From Acidobacteria bacterium RIFCSPLOWO2_12_FULL_66_21 (GTDB lineage Bacteria; Acidobacteriota; Vicinamibacteria; Vicinamibacterales; 2-12-FULL-66-21), in NCBI GenBank assembly GCA_001767455.1, contig MELC01000071.1, positions 32,555-96,554 of the forward strand: a DNA stretch of 64,000 nucleotides, read 5' to 3'. Every line of letters starts with the position of its first letter. Position 1 is the stretch's first letter. A model generated the notes under the pieces. It was not told the origin of the DNA and searched no databases. It saw nothing but the letters and a program-made list of their open reading frames with translations. The translations under genes were made by a program, and so were the position numbers. Shown here one piece after another: positions 49,911 to 58,602 of this stretch.

Positions 49911-51011
49911 ATGACCCACATCACGCGGCCGGCGCCGGAAGTGTTCACCCAGCGGGAGATTGCCCGGGCGGCCGGGGTGTCGCTGCGCGAGGTCCGCGAC
50001 CTGGCGGAAACCGGCGCGATCGCGCCTGGCGTTGACGGGTTCATCACCTCGCGGGAGGCCATCCGGGTCGTGCGTATGTTGCGCGGCCGGCTGGTGACGC
50101 CGGCCCAGCGCCAGTTGTTCAGGCCCCCCGCAGCCGCCCGCCGGTCTCCGGGCCGCGCGCTTGCCGCGTCCGGCGCCCTCCACGCGGCCATGCTGGGACT
50201 CATCGCGCTCGTGACGTCCATGGGCCTGTCGAGCGCGCCGAAGGAGCTGCCGCCCTCGCTGAAGGCCATGCGCCTGGTCTTCGTGCCGCTTCCCGGCCCC
50301 GGCGGTGGGGGCGGAGGGGGCGGGTTGAAACAGCCGGCTCCTCCGCCGCGCGCGGAGTTGAAGGGGAAGAGCGCGCTCCGAAGCCCGGTCCCGCCGGCGC
50401 GTCCGACCACGACCCGGCGTCCGGATCCGGAACCGAAGCGGACGCGGCTCCCGCCCCCACCCCGGCCGCAGCCGGTGGAGCGTCCTGTCGAGCCGCCGCC
50501 GCCTGCCCCGCGGCCGGAAACGGCACCGCAGGTGGTCGCGCCCGTAGCGACGATCGCGGCGGATGCACGCGACCGCGTCGGCGTGCTGGCCGACGCCACT
50601 CCCGGCCCGGACAGCAATGGGCCCGGATCCGGCGGAGGCGTGGGGACCGGCCAGGGCACAGGAATCGGGGAGGGCGACGGCTCCGGCATCGGACCGGGCT
50701 CCGGAGGCGGAACCGGTGGAGGCCCGTACCGTCCGGGCAGCGGGGTGACGCCGCCCACGGTCCTTCGCGAGGTGAAGCCGGATTACACCGAGGAGGCCCG
50801 GCGCCGCGGGCTCGAGGGAGACGTGGTGCTCGAGATCGTCGTGCGGCGCGACGGCAGCGTCGGCGAGGTGACACTCCTGCAGGGTCTCGGCAGCGGCCTG
50901 GACCAGCGGGCGACCGAGGCGGTGCGGCAGTGGCGCTTCTCCCCCGCACGGCGCCTGGGATCTGCGGTCGACGTCGTCGTGGAAGTCGCGGTCGAGTTCA
51001 AGCTGCGCTGA
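49911..51011 (+). CDS. TonB-family protein with N-terminal DNA-binding-like HTH
   Basis: A 366-aa protein. Residues about 9-55 (EVFTQREIARAAGVSLREVR ... FITSREAIRVVRML) look like a MerR/excisionase HTH, in the cytosol. A membrane helix follows (about 83-102, ASGALHAAMLGLIALVTSMG), then a very Pro/Arg- and Gly/Ser-rich periplasmic linker, and a C-terminal TonB domain (LREVKPDYTEEARRRGLEGD, VVLEIVVRRDGSVGEVTLLQ, QWRFSPARRLG). TonB domains couple the inner membrane to outer-membrane receptors. The HTH fusion is unusual. ATG 49842 is an alternative start. Confidence 0.8.
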   Translation: MTHITRPAPEVFTQREIARAAGVSLREVRDLAETGAIAPGVDGFITSREAIRVVRMLRGRLVTPAQRQLFRPPAAARRSPGRALAASGALHAAMLGLIALVTSMGLSSAPKELPPSLKAMRLVFVPLPGPGGGGGGGGLKQPAPPPRAELKGKSALRSPVPPARPTTTRRPDPEPKRTRLPPPPRPQPVERPVEPPPPAPRPETAPQVVAPVATIAADARDRVGVLADATPGPDSNGPGSGGGVGTGQGTGIGEGDGSGIGPGSGGGTGGGPYRPGSGVTPPTVLREVKPDYTEEARRRGLEGDVVLEIVVRRDGSVGEVTLLQGLGSGLDQRATEAVRQWRFSPARRLGSAVDVVVEVAVEFKLR

Positions 51012-51024
51012 CGGACGGGAATCC

Positions 51025-51831
51025 ATGGACACGGTGCTGACAACAGTCACGGTGCTGTCGCTCGCGATGGCGATGGGAATGGGGATCGTGCTCGCGCGTC
51101 TGCTGCGCGAGGAGCGGCGGCGTTCGGACGCCCGCGTGGCCGCGTTGACGGAGATGGCCGAGGAGCCGGCTTCGATGCCCGCGCCACGCGTTGTCGGGCG
51201 CCGCGAGAGTGACGAAGACGCGCCGGTGCCGGCGCCGCGCGCGATCCGGCGTCCGGCGCCGGTCGGCGACGTGGGCGATCTGCCGCTGAGGGTGTCGTCA
51301 TCACCCGCGGCTGTCACCGGCGTCGCCGAACTGTTCGCGCAGCCGGAGCGCAGCTCGCCCTGGGGCCGCCGCTTTGCCGTCATTGGAGGGCTCGCCGTCG
51401 GGGTCACGCTTGTCTGGGCATTGACGCTGCGATCTCCGATGGACACACCGGAGAGGGTGCCGCAGCCGTCGCCCGCGGCGTCCACAGAGGCGACGCCGGC
51501 CACGGGCCCGCTCGAGCTGTTGTCGTTGCGCTACGCGCAGGACGAGCACGGGCTGACGGTCTCGGGAGTCGTACGGAATCCACGCGGAGGCGCGACAATC
51601 AGGCATGCGGTCGCCTCGGCCTTCGTATTCGGCGCCGATGGCGGGTTCCTGTCCAGCGGTCGCGCGCCGCTCGATTACACGACGCTCGAGCCCGGACGCG
51701 AGTCGCCGTTTGTCGTGGCTGTCCCCGTGACGGGCGCGGTCGCGCGGTACCGGGTCGGATTCCGTGATGAGGAGGGGGGCGTGCTCGCGCACGTAGACAA
51801 GCGCGGCCCGGACACGGTCGCGCTCAGATAG
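51025..51831 (+). CDS. Membrane-anchored hypothetical protein
   Basis: A 268-aa protein. It has an N-terminal membrane helix (VLSLAMAMGMGIVLARLL, about 9-26), a charged middle (ARVVGRRESDEDAP region), a second membrane helix (about 120-138, FAVIGGLAVGVTLVWALT), then a periplasmic beta-rich domain resembling an FxLYD-type fold (ELLSLRYAQDEHGLTVSGVV onward). It sits 13 bases after the TonB-family gene and 39 before the VWFA gene, so it is probably in one operon with the first. Function unknown. Confidence 0.75.
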   Translation: MDTVLTTVTVLSLAMAMGMGIVLARLLREERRRSDARVAALTEMAEEPASMPAPRVVGRRESDEDAPVPAPRAIRRPAPVGDVGDLPLRVSSSPAAVTGVAELFAQPERSSPWGRRFAVIGGLAVGVTLVWALTLRSPMDTPERVPQPSPAASTEATPATGPLELLSLRYAQDEHGLTVSGVVRNPRGGATIRHAVASAFVFGADGGFLSSGRAPLDYTTLEPGRESPFVVAVPVTGAVARYRVGFRDEEGGVLAHVDKRGPDTVALR

Positions 51832-51837
51832 CTCAGT

Positions 51838-51868
51838 GGGTTCTAGGGTTCTAAGGTTCAGGGTTCGA
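51838..51868. repeat. GGTTCTA heptamer array before VWFA gene
   Basis: About four gggttct/aggttca units directly before the ATG at 51871, in the position of the ribosome site; no clear Shine-Dalgarno remains. Confidence 0.65.
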
Positions 51869-51870
51869 TC

Positions 51871-52977
51871 ATGCACTCATCAAAACTCGTCGTCCTCGCC
51901 GCGTGCGCCGCCGCGTTCCTGGTCGCCGGCGCGCGTCCTCAGGGGCAATCGCAGAATGACGCGCAGTCGTTCCGCTTCCGCACGGGCGTCGAGCTCATCA
52001 ACGTGACCGCCACCGTGACCGACGAGAACGGCCGCTTCGTCTCCGGGCTGAAGCAGGACGATTTCCGCATCTACCAGGACGAGGAGCGACAGCCCATCAC
52101 GCATTTCAACAGCGAGCGCGTGCCGGTGAGCCTCGGCATCGTGCTCGACACGAGCGGCAGCATGGACGGCGAGAAGATGCGCGCCGCGCGGCAGGCGCTC
52201 GATCGCTTCCTCTATCAACTGCTGGACCCGAGCGACGAAGTGTTTCTCTACCGGTTCGACAGCACGCCCGTGCTCGTCGAGGGCTGGACGACCGATCGCC
52301 GGCGCATCACCGACGAGCTCGCGCGCCTTCAGCCGCGCGGCGGCACGGCACTGTTCGACGCCGTGGCCGAGGCGGTGCCGCTCGCGCAGGCGGGCACGCA
52401 CCGCAAGAAGGCGGTGCTCGTCATCTCCGACGGCAACGACACGAGCAGCAACATCGACGTGCCGTCGTTGAAGCAGATGATCCGCGAGACCGAGGTGCTC
52501 GTGTACGCGATCGGGATCGACAGCCAGAGCACGTACCAGGAGAGCTGGCCCATCTGGCGATCGCCGCTGGCGCAGATCGCCGCGGCAATCCAGGGGAAAC
52601 CGACCCGTCCCGTTCCGCGGCCCTTTCCGATACCGGGGAGGAAGAATCCGTTGCCGCCGCCACCGTCGGTGCCGCCTCCATCGAAGCCCAAGTACCCGCA
52701 ACCGCAACCGCGGTCGATCGGCCGCGACAACGACCGCGTGAACGTCGCCGCCCTCCGCGACATCACGGACGACAGCGGCGGGAGGACCGAGATCATCCGC
52801 GGCGCCCGCGATCTCGATCCGGCGACCGCGGGGATTGCCGACGAGTTGAGCAAGCAGTACTACCTCGGCTACGCATCGACGGGCGTCAAGGACGGGCGCT
52901 GGCACACGATCCGGGTGGAAGTGCGTAATTCGAACTACCACGTGCGCGCGCGCAGGGGGTTTGTGGCGACACCGTAG
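51871..52977 (+). CDS. VWFA-related acidobacterial domain protein
   Basis: A 368-aa exported protein. It has an N-terminal signal peptide (VVLAACAAAFLVAGA), an Ig-like entry (INVTATVTDENGRFVSGLKQ), then a VWA domain (about 86-230) with an intact MIDAS motif DTSGS (93-97) and the later VLVISDGND. A Pro-rich insert (about 250-290) precedes a C-terminal SxxYxLGY-type beta tail. These proteins are abundant in Acidobacteriota; an adhesion or metal-dependent binding role is inferred. Its final codons and stop lie in a repeat that is duplicated downstream. Confidence 0.9.
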   Translation: MHSSKLVVLAACAAAFLVAGARPQGQSQNDAQSFRFRTGVELINVTATVTDENGRFVSGLKQDDFRIYQDEERQPITHFNSERVPVSLGIVLDTSGSMDGEKMRAARQALDRFLYQLLDPSDEVFLYRFDSTPVLVEGWTTDRRRITDELARLQPRGGTALFDAVAEAVPLAQAGTHRKKAVLVISDGNDTSSNIDVPSLKQMIRETEVLVYAIGIDSQSTYQESWPIWRSPLAQIAAAIQGKPTRPVPRPFPIPGRKNPLPPPPSVPPPSKPKYPQPQPRSIGRDNDRVNVAALRDITDDSGGRTEIIRGARDLDPATAGIADELSKQYYLGYASTGVKDGRWHTIRVEVRNSNYHVRARRGFVATP

Positions 52978-53128
52978 CTGGCAGCAGGCAGTAGGCAGTA
53001 GGCAGTGAGTCCGACACCGTAGCTGGCAGCAGGCAGTAGGCAGTGAGTCGAACTGTCACGCTGTCAGCTTGACAGCGTGATCCACTGCCAGCGGCCAGCT
53101 GCGTGCTGCCAGCTACCTGCTGTCTGCT
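52969..53128. repeat. GGCAGTA/CTGCCAG array with 11-bp perfect central hairpin
   Basis: Two direct copies of GACACCGTAGCTGGCAGCAG (from 52969 and 53013), each followed by GGCAGTA units; a perfect palindrome TCACGCTGTCA-GCT-TGACAGCGTGA (53056-53080); then CTGCCAG/CTGCTGT units in reverse. The first copy includes the last codons and stop of the VWFA gene. Confidence 0.9.
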
Positions 53129-53137
53129 GCGTGCTAC

Positions 53138-53899
53138 GTGGCGCTGCACTATGATTCACTTGTGAATCTGTACGGTGCAGCGATTGGGCTGAGCGTCGTT
53201 GGGAGCCTTGGCGGCCTCGTCGCGGCGTCTTCCTTTCTGCTGCTTGGCGACAGCCTGCGCGTCAGGGTGTTGCCGTGGGCGATCAGCTACGCGGTGGGCA
53301 CGCTGCTCGGCGTTGCGCTCCTCGCGCTGCTGCCGCAGGCGCTCGGATCGCTCGCGCCGCAGGCGGCCCTGGGCACCTTGCTCGCCGGCGTGCTCGCCTT
53401 CTTCGTTCTCGAGAAACTGGTCATCTGGCGCCACTGCCACGACGCGCAGGAGTGCGAGGTGCACGGGAGCAGCGCCGCCTCGCTCGTGATCGTCGGCGAC
53501 GCCTTCCACACCTTCGTCGACGGCGCGGTGATCGCCGCCGCGGTGATCACGTCGGTGCCGCTCGGGATCACGACCGCGCTGGCCGTCGCCACGCACGAAA
53601 TCCCGCAGGAGGTCGGCGACGTCGCGATCCTGCTGCGCGCGGGCTATTCGCGGTGGCGCGCCTTCACGCTCAATCTGCTGTCGGGCATCGGCGGCATTCT
53701 CGGCGCGGCCGGCATGCTGGCCGCCACCAAGTCGATGCCTCAACTGCTGCCGTACGTGCTGGCGTTCGCCGCCGGCAACTTCCTGTACGTCGCGATGGCG
53801 GACCTCATTCCCGACCTCCATCGGGGCGGCCTCGAGGGCGGGCCCGTCCGCCAGTTGCTCCTCATTGGCGCAGGGGTCCTCACGATCGTGCTCCTGTAG
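53138..53899 (+). CDS. ZIP-family metal transporter
   Basis: A 253-aa ZIP transporter, likely importing zinc or related metals across the inner membrane. About eight hydrophobic segments; metal sites in GDAFHTFVDGAVIAAAV (TM IV, H-x3-D type) and THEIPQEVGDVAILL (TM V, HEIPQE) are intact. A His/Cys-containing loop lies before TM IV (WRHCHDAQECEVHG). The start GTG 53138 lies in the repeat; GTG 53162 is a good alternative. Confidence 0.88.
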   Translation: MALHYDSLVNLYGAAIGLSVVGSLGGLVAASSFLLLGDSLRVRVLPWAISYAVGTLLGVALLALLPQALGSLAPQAALGTLLAGVLAFFVLEKLVIWRHCHDAQECEVHGSSAASLVIVGDAFHTFVDGAVIAAAVITSVPLGITTALAVATHEIPQEVGDVAILLRAGYSRWRAFTLNLLSGIGGILGAAGMLAATKSMPQLLPYVLAFAAGNFLYVAMADLIPDLHRGGLEGGPVRQLLLIGAGVLTIVLL

Positions 53900-54072
53900 T
53901 TGGTGAATTCCCTTCCTTACCGTCCTGCCCCGCGCCGCCGGAGGACAGCAGAAGCATCGGAAGCCGCTCGATTTCCTCGAAATCCGTGAGTTTCCTGGGG
54001 CAGCCGCTGGCACTGCCTTTGCGCCTGGCCAGGGTGATGCACCCACCGCCTTGCCTGCCGGAGGTCTGCGGT

Positions 54073-54627
54073 ATGTACGGCAGGATTTCTCTCTTCGTCT
54101 CTTCACTCGCGCTGGTCGCGCTGATGCTGCCGTCCGCGGCGCTCGCACAGGATCCGCGGGACGTCCGGATCGCCGACGGCGTGTCGCGCACGCTCGCCGC
54201 GTTCACCCAGCTCACGATATTCGACGACGTCACGGCCCGCGTGGAGGAGCGCACGGTCACGCTGACGGGCAAAGTGACGATGCCCTACAAGCGGAAGGAC
54301 CTCGAGGCGCGTGTCGCGCGTCTCGAGGGCGTGCGACAGGTGCGCAACGACATCGCCGTCCTGCCCGTGTCCGCGTTCGACGACGACCTGCGGATCCGCG
54401 TGGCGCGCGCGATCTACGGCAACCCGTCGTTCTGGAACTACGCCGCGATGGCCGACCCGCCCATCCACATCCTGGTGGAGCGCGGCCACGTCACGCTGAC
54501 CGGGGTGGTCAACAGCAACGTCGACAGGATGCTCGCACGATCGCTGGCGACGGGGCTTGGCGGGCTGTCGGTGACCAACGCGCTGCGGACGGACCAGGAG
54601 GTCGCAGCGCGCAAAGCGACGAACTGA
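54073..54627 (+). CDS. BON-domain exported protein
   Basis: A 184-aa protein with signal peptide (LFVSSLALVALMLPSAALAQ) and two BON domains (about 27-95 and 100-175: GVSRTLAAFTQLTIFDDVTA, VTLTGKVTMPYKRKDLEARV, and VARAIYGNPSFWNYAAMADP, VTLTGVVNSNVDRMLARSL). BON domains bind membranes or envelope polymers, as in OsmY. The ribosome site GGAGGT stands 7 bases before ATG 54073, fixing the start. Downstream GGGTGCT heptamers at 54630-54648. Bases 54649-54826 show no gene. Confidence 0.9.
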   Translation: MYGRISLFVSSLALVALMLPSAALAQDPRDVRIADGVSRTLAAFTQLTIFDDVTARVEERTVTLTGKVTMPYKRKDLEARVARLEGVRQVRNDIAVLPVSAFDDDLRIRVARAIYGNPSFWNYAAMADPPIHILVERGHVTLTGVVNSNVDRMLARSLATGLGGLSVTNALRTDQEVAARKATN

Positions 54628-54629
54628 CG

Positions 54630-54648
54630 GGTGCTGGGTGCTGGGTGC
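54630..54648. repeat. GGGTGCT heptamer array
   Basis: Two and a half perfect gggtgct units directly after the BON gene stop. Confidence 0.6.
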
Positions 54649-54826
54649 GCCCGGCACTTGAACACGATCATTTCACTCCGCCGGCCGCATCGATGCGTCG
54701 CAGCGCCGGCTCGGTCCTCTTCGCGGACGGGAGGCGCCCTGCGCGCCAACCTTGAAGATTCGCCGGAGAAGGTGCCGGCCCGCAAGCGCCCGTTCGAATA
54801 AAAGTGCCGGCCAGGTGTAAGAGGAT

Positions 54827-55453
54827 ATGAGAACGTGGCCACACGGGTCGGGCAGAAGTGACATGGAGCAGCAGGCCGGCGTCGCCGTCGCGCGGGATGT
54901 GACCGTCGAGGACGGCGTGCTGATTCGTCGCGCGCAGGGCGGAGACGCCGCGGCGTTCGGCCGCCTGGTGGAGCGGTACATGCGCCGCGCATACTTCGCC
55001 GCGCTGTCGCTCGTGGGCACGCGCGAAGACGCCCTGGATCTGTCGCAGGAGGCGTTCGTCCGCGCCTTCCGCGCCCGCCGAACGATCGATCCAGAGCGCC
55101 CGTTCTACGCGTGGCTGTATCAGATCCTGCGGCGCCTCTGCTTCAATTTCCTCCGCGACCGCCGGAACCGGCGCCGGCAGCTCGAGTCAGCCGGCAACTG
55201 GCTCGCCGAGGAAGCCGCGCAGCGGCTCGAGGCGGGGCCCGAGCGGGCGCTCGAACGCGCTGAAGCGAAACGCCGCGTGGCGGCCGCGATCGAGCGGCTG
55301 CCCGCACGGGAGCGCGAGGTGCTCGCACTCAAGGAGTTCGAAGGGTTGACCTACCGCGAGATCGCGGTGCTGGCGGGAATTCCGCTTGGCACGGTCATGT
55401 CGCGGCTGTACTCGGCGCGGCAGCGGCTGGCCGACGCCCTGGAGGAGCGGTGA
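54827..55453 (+). CDS. ECF sigma factor (RpoE-like)
   Basis: A 208-aa ECF sigma factor. Region 2: LIRRAQGGDAAAFGRLVERY, EDALDLSQEAFVRAFRA, FYAWLYQILRRLCFNFLRD; region 4: RLPAREREVLALKEFEGLTY, IAVLAGIPLGTVMSRLYSAR. ATG 54827 has an AAGAGG site; ATG 54863 is an alternative that fits the usual length. Its stop overlaps the start of the next gene (GTGA), a membrane protein with anti-sigma-like organisation, so the pair probably forms a signalling unit. Confidence 0.93.
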   Translation: MRTWPHGSGRSDMEQQAGVAVARDVTVEDGVLIRRAQGGDAAAFGRLVERYMRRAYFAALSLVGTREDALDLSQEAFVRAFRARRTIDPERPFYAWLYQILRRLCFNFLRDRRNRRRQLESAGNWLAEEAAQRLEAGPERALERAEAKRRVAAAIERLPAREREVLALKEFEGLTYREIAVLAGIPLGTVMSRLYSARQRLADALEER

Positions 55454-55917
55454 CGAAGAACGACTCGTCCGACCGGGAGCGTATCCGTGCCTTGATGATG
55501 GCCGCCCTGGACGGCGAAATCTCGCCGTTGGAAGAGCGTGAGCTGGACGCCGCGACCTCCGGCTCGCCGGAGCTGGGCGCCGAGTGGCGGCGGCTTGCGC
55601 GTGTGAAGGAGATCACGAGCGAAATGACGCTGAAGAACCCGCCCGAAGAGCTCTGGGAACGCTACTGGGTGTCCGTTTACAGCCGGGCGGAACGCGGGAT
55701 CGCCTGGACCCTGCTGTCCGCGGGTGCGATCGTGCTCATCGCCTACGGCCTCTGGCATGCCGTCGGCGAACTGCTCGCCGACGTGACGGTGCCGGCGCTC
55801 GTCCGCGTCGCGATCGTCGCCGTGCTCACGGGCGGCGCGATCCTGCTGCTGTCGGTGGCGAGGGAGCGGCTCGTGATGTGGAGGCGCGACCCGTACAGCA
55901 AGGAGATCGTCCGATGA
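55450..55917 (+). CDS. Putative membrane-bound anti-sigma factor
   Basis: A 155-aa protein. The N-terminal cytosolic part resembles a zinc-less anti-sigma domain (LMMAALDGEISPLEERELDA), followed by two membrane helices (about 79-100, AWTLLSAGAIVLIAYGLW; about 112-135, VRVAIVAVLTGGAILLLS) and a short tail. No zinc-binding HxxxCxxC was seen, so the assignment rests on position: GTG 55450 overlaps the sigma-factor stop. It overlaps the next gene start as well. Confidence 0.75.
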   Translation: MTKNDSSDRERIRALMMAALDGEISPLEERELDAATSGSPELGAEWRRLARVKEITSEMTLKNPPEELWERYWVSVYSRAERGIAWTLLSAGAIVLIAYGLWHAVGELLADVTVPALVRVAIVAVLTGGAILLLSVARERLVMWRRDPYSKEIVR

Positions 55918-56237
55918 TGATGAGCGCGACGTCCACGATCGCGGGCCAGCGCATCACGCGCAACCTGGGGCTGGTCTACGGCAACACCATCCGCGCCCGC
56001 CACGTCGGCAAGGACATCCTGGCCTTCCTTAAGAACGTCGTGGGCGGCGAGATCCAGGAGTACACGAAGCTGATGGGAGAAGCGCGAGAGCAGGCATTGG
56101 ACCGCATGGTCGCGCACGCGAAATCACGGGGCGCCAACGCGGTGGTCAACGTCCGCTTCTCGACGTCCTACATCATGTCGAGCGCGTCGGAGATCCTCGC
56201 GTATGGCGAGGCGGTGATCATGGAGACGGACCGCTAG
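55914..56237 (+). CDS. YbjQ/UPF0145 family protein
   Basis: A 107-aa protein of the YbjQ/UPF0145 family: ITRNLGLVYGNTIRARHVGK, LMGEAREQALDRMVAHAKSR, GANAVVNVRFSTSYI. The family forms beta-rich oligomers and is sometimes labelled heavy-metal binding; function uncertain. ATG 55914 overlaps the upstream stop (ATGA) with AAGGAG eight bases before, so it is coupled to the sigma/anti-sigma pair, an association worth noting. Confidence 0.88.
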   Translation: MMMSATSTIAGQRITRNLGLVYGNTIRARHVGKDILAFLKNVVGGEIQEYTKLMGEAREQALDRMVAHAKSRGANAVVNVRFSTSYIMSSASEILAYGEAVIMETDR

Positions 56238-56280
56238 AGTCCATCTCCGACGCTGTATGTCAGCGTCCGTTCTGTGGCGG

Positions 56281-56652
56281 TCAAGAACGTGCCTGCCATT
56301 CACGCGCGTACGAACGGCGACGCATCCTTTCCTCCACTGCAAGGCCGAGGGCAAAGAGCGCGAAGGCCTCGAGCAGCGCGATGAAGCCGTACAGGCAGAA
56401 TCGCGTGAACGGCTCCGGCCGGAACGAGCAGACGCGTTCGGCCTGAATGCACGCGTCGGTGACGCGCTGCACGTGGATGTATTCCCGGCCCATCATCGCG
56501 AGGCCGGCGGCAAAGACGACCGCCCCACCGAGGATGCTCCCGATGGAATCCGTCGCCCCCTTCAGCCAGAACGGGAAGGCCAGCGCCAGGGCCACGGCGG
56601 TCGGCACCGTGAGGGCAACGACGATCCACGACCAGTGCATGACATCAGTCAT
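56281..56652 (-). CDS. Small polytopic membrane protein
   Basis: A 123-aa protein with about four hydrophobic segments (WSWIVVALTVPTAVALALAF, IGSILGGAVVFAAGLAMMG, FCLYGFIALLEAFALFALGL) and a basic C-terminus. No family recognised. ATG 56652 is preferred over 56679 by a weak GGTGGG site; the choice is uncertain. It is convergent to the YbjQ gene and divergent from the next gene. Confidence 0.6.
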   Translation of the reverse strand: MTDVMHWSWIVVALTVPTAVALALAFPFWLKGATDSIGSILGGAVVFAAGLAMMGREYIHVQRVTDACIQAERVCSFRPEPFTRFCLYGFIALLEAFALFALGLAVEERMRRRSYAREWQARS

Positions 56653-56751
56653 GGCCCACCCGAATGATCCTACTCGCATTGCGTGTCAGCCGTTAAACTG
56701 ACCTGAGGCCGATCGGGTCTAACGTTGGGATCGGACTTCGAGGAGCTCCCC

Positions 56752-58602
56752 ATGCGTCCAGGACCCAAGCGATCACTCCTGCTTGCCGCGCTGACCCTGC
56801 TCGTCCCGTGCCTCGCGCTGGCCCAGCAGCCGCCTGTGGGCCGGGGGGGCCAGGGCGGACGCGGCGGAGGGCGCGGGCGCGGCGGCGCGGCCGTGCAGCG
56901 CGATACCGCGCGGCAGGCGCCCACCGGAACCGGCGTGATCGCGGGACGGGTGCTGGCGGCGGATACCGGCCGTCCGATCAAGCGCGCGCGCGTGATTGTG
57001 AGCGGCGGCGGCCGCCCGCACGCGGCCACCACGGACGAGCAGGGACGTTACAAGATCACCGGTCTCGCGCCGGCGCGGTACAACATCACCGCCACCAAGA
57101 CGGGCTTCGTCGACGGCACCTTCGGTCAACGGCGCGCACTGCGCGCCGGAACGCCCATCGATCTGGCGGACGCCCAGCAGATCGCGGACGCGGACCTGAA
57201 GCTGTCGCGCGGCGGAGTCATCACGGGGCACGTGCTCGACGAGGACGGCGAGCCGCTGGCGCACGCCGTCGTCACCGTGCTGCGCGGCCAGTACGTGCGC
57301 GGCGAAAAGCAGCTCGCGGCCGCCGGCGTGGATCAGACGGACGATCGCGGCCAGTTCCGAATCTTCGGCCTGCCTCCTGGCGAGTACGCCGTGAGCGCCG
57401 CCGCGGGCGGACTCGAGCGCCTCATCACACAGGTCACGCAACTGCTCGCGCCCGGCGCGGCACCGGAACAGGGAGCCGAGACGACGGGCTACGCGCCCAC
57501 CTATTACCCCGGCGTGACGGCGTCCACCGACGCGTCGCGCGTCAACCTGGCCGCGGCACAGGAAGTCGGCGGCATCGATTTCCAGATCCTGGTCGTGCCG
57601 CTCGCGACCGTACGCGGCATGGTCACAGGCGGACCCGCGGTCGTCATGCTGATGGCGGATACGGGAGTCGTGGGCGCAGCGGGCGGCGGCGGACGCGGCG
57701 GCGGCGGACGCGGCGGGCTGGCCGGAGCGCTCGGCGGCGGCGGGCTCGGCGCGGTGGGCAACGCCATCGGCGGCATGCTCGCGGGCGGCCAGAACCTCCG
57801 CGCGACGACGCAGGCGGACGGCACGTTCTCGATTTCGAACGTCGTCCCCGGCAAGTACACGATCGTGGCGCGTACCGACGGAGGTCCAAATGGCGACGCG
57901 CGGACCGCGATCCAGTCACTCGTGGTGACCGGCCAGGAAGTCATGGTGGCCCTGACGCCCACCGCCGGCGCCGATGTCAGCGGGACGATCACGCTCGAGG
58001 CGGGCAGCACCCCTGTGCCGAGGAATTTCGCGGGCTTCCGCATCAACGCCGTTCCGCTGGATGCGGCGGCGGCTGTCGGGCGTGCGGCGCGGCCGGCGGA
58101 GGTCACCGCCGCCGGACAGTTCAGCATGAGCGGCATGTTCGCAGGCCGGTATCTGCTGCGCGGCGTGGCGCCGCGCGGGTGGACGCTGAAGTCGGTGTAC
58201 GCGGACGGCCGCGACGTCACGGATCAGCCGATCGAGATCAAGGGAGACAGCGTCACCGGGATCAACGTCATCTTCACCGATCGCATCAGCTCGCTGTCGG
58301 GCGCGGTTCGCGACGCGCGCGGCACGCCGTTCGAGGGGGTGACGGTGATCGCCTTCCCCACCGACGACAGGCTGTGGTTGCCGCAGTCGAGGCAGATCGT
58401 CACGGCGCGCACGGACAAGACCGGCGCGTACCGGTTCGCGGCGATCCCGCCCGGCGATTATCTGGTGATCGCGGTCGACGACGTCGAGCAGGGCGAATGG
58501 TTCGATCCGGCGTTCCTCGAGCAGATCAAGGACGGCGCGACGAAGGTGAGCGTCGGCGAGGGCGAGCAGCGCACGGAGGATCTCAAGGCGCCGAAGTCGT
58601 AG
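56752..58602 (+). CDS. Exported protein with carboxypeptidase-regulatory-like domains
   Basis: A 616-aa secreted or surface protein. ATG 56752 has GAGGAG 6 bases before and opens a signal peptide (LLLAALTLLVPCLALAQ). A Gly/Arg-rich segment (GRGGQGGRGGGRGRGG) follows, then at least three Ig-like CarboxypepD_reg domains (GVIAGRVLAADTGRPIKRAR, ITGHVLDEDGEPLAHAVVTV, SLSGAVRDARGTPFEGVTVI) and a second Gly-rich stretch near 305-335. No barrel follows, so it is not a receptor. Such proteins are typical of this phylum; role unknown. A decayed relative lies near 62205-62660. Confidence 0.85.
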   Translation: MRPGPKRSLLLAALTLLVPCLALAQQPPVGRGGQGGRGGGRGRGGAAVQRDTARQAPTGTGVIAGRVLAADTGRPIKRARVIVSGGGRPHAATTDEQGRYKITGLAPARYNITATKTGFVDGTFGQRRALRAGTPIDLADAQQIADADLKLSRGGVITGHVLDEDGEPLAHAVVTVLRGQYVRGEKQLAAAGVDQTDDRGQFRIFGLPPGEYAVSAAAGGLERLITQVTQLLAPGAAPEQGAETTGYAPTYYPGVTASTDASRVNLAAAQEVGGIDFQILVVPLATVRGMVTGGPAVVMLMADTGVVGAAGGGGRGGGGRGGLAGALGGGGLGAVGNAIGGMLAGGQNLRATTQADGTFSISNVVPGKYTIVARTDGGPNGDARTAIQSLVVTGQEVMVALTPTAGADVSGTITLEAGSTPVPRNFAGFRINAVPLDAAAAVGRAARPAEVTAAGQFSMSGMFAGRYLLRGVAPRGWTLKSVYADGRDVTDQPIEIKGDSVTGINVIFTDRISSLSGAVRDARGTPFEGVTVIAFPTDDRLWLPQSRQIVTARTDKTGAYRFAAIPPGDYLVIAVDDVEQGEWFDPAFLEQIKDGATKVSVGEGEQRTEDLKAPKS

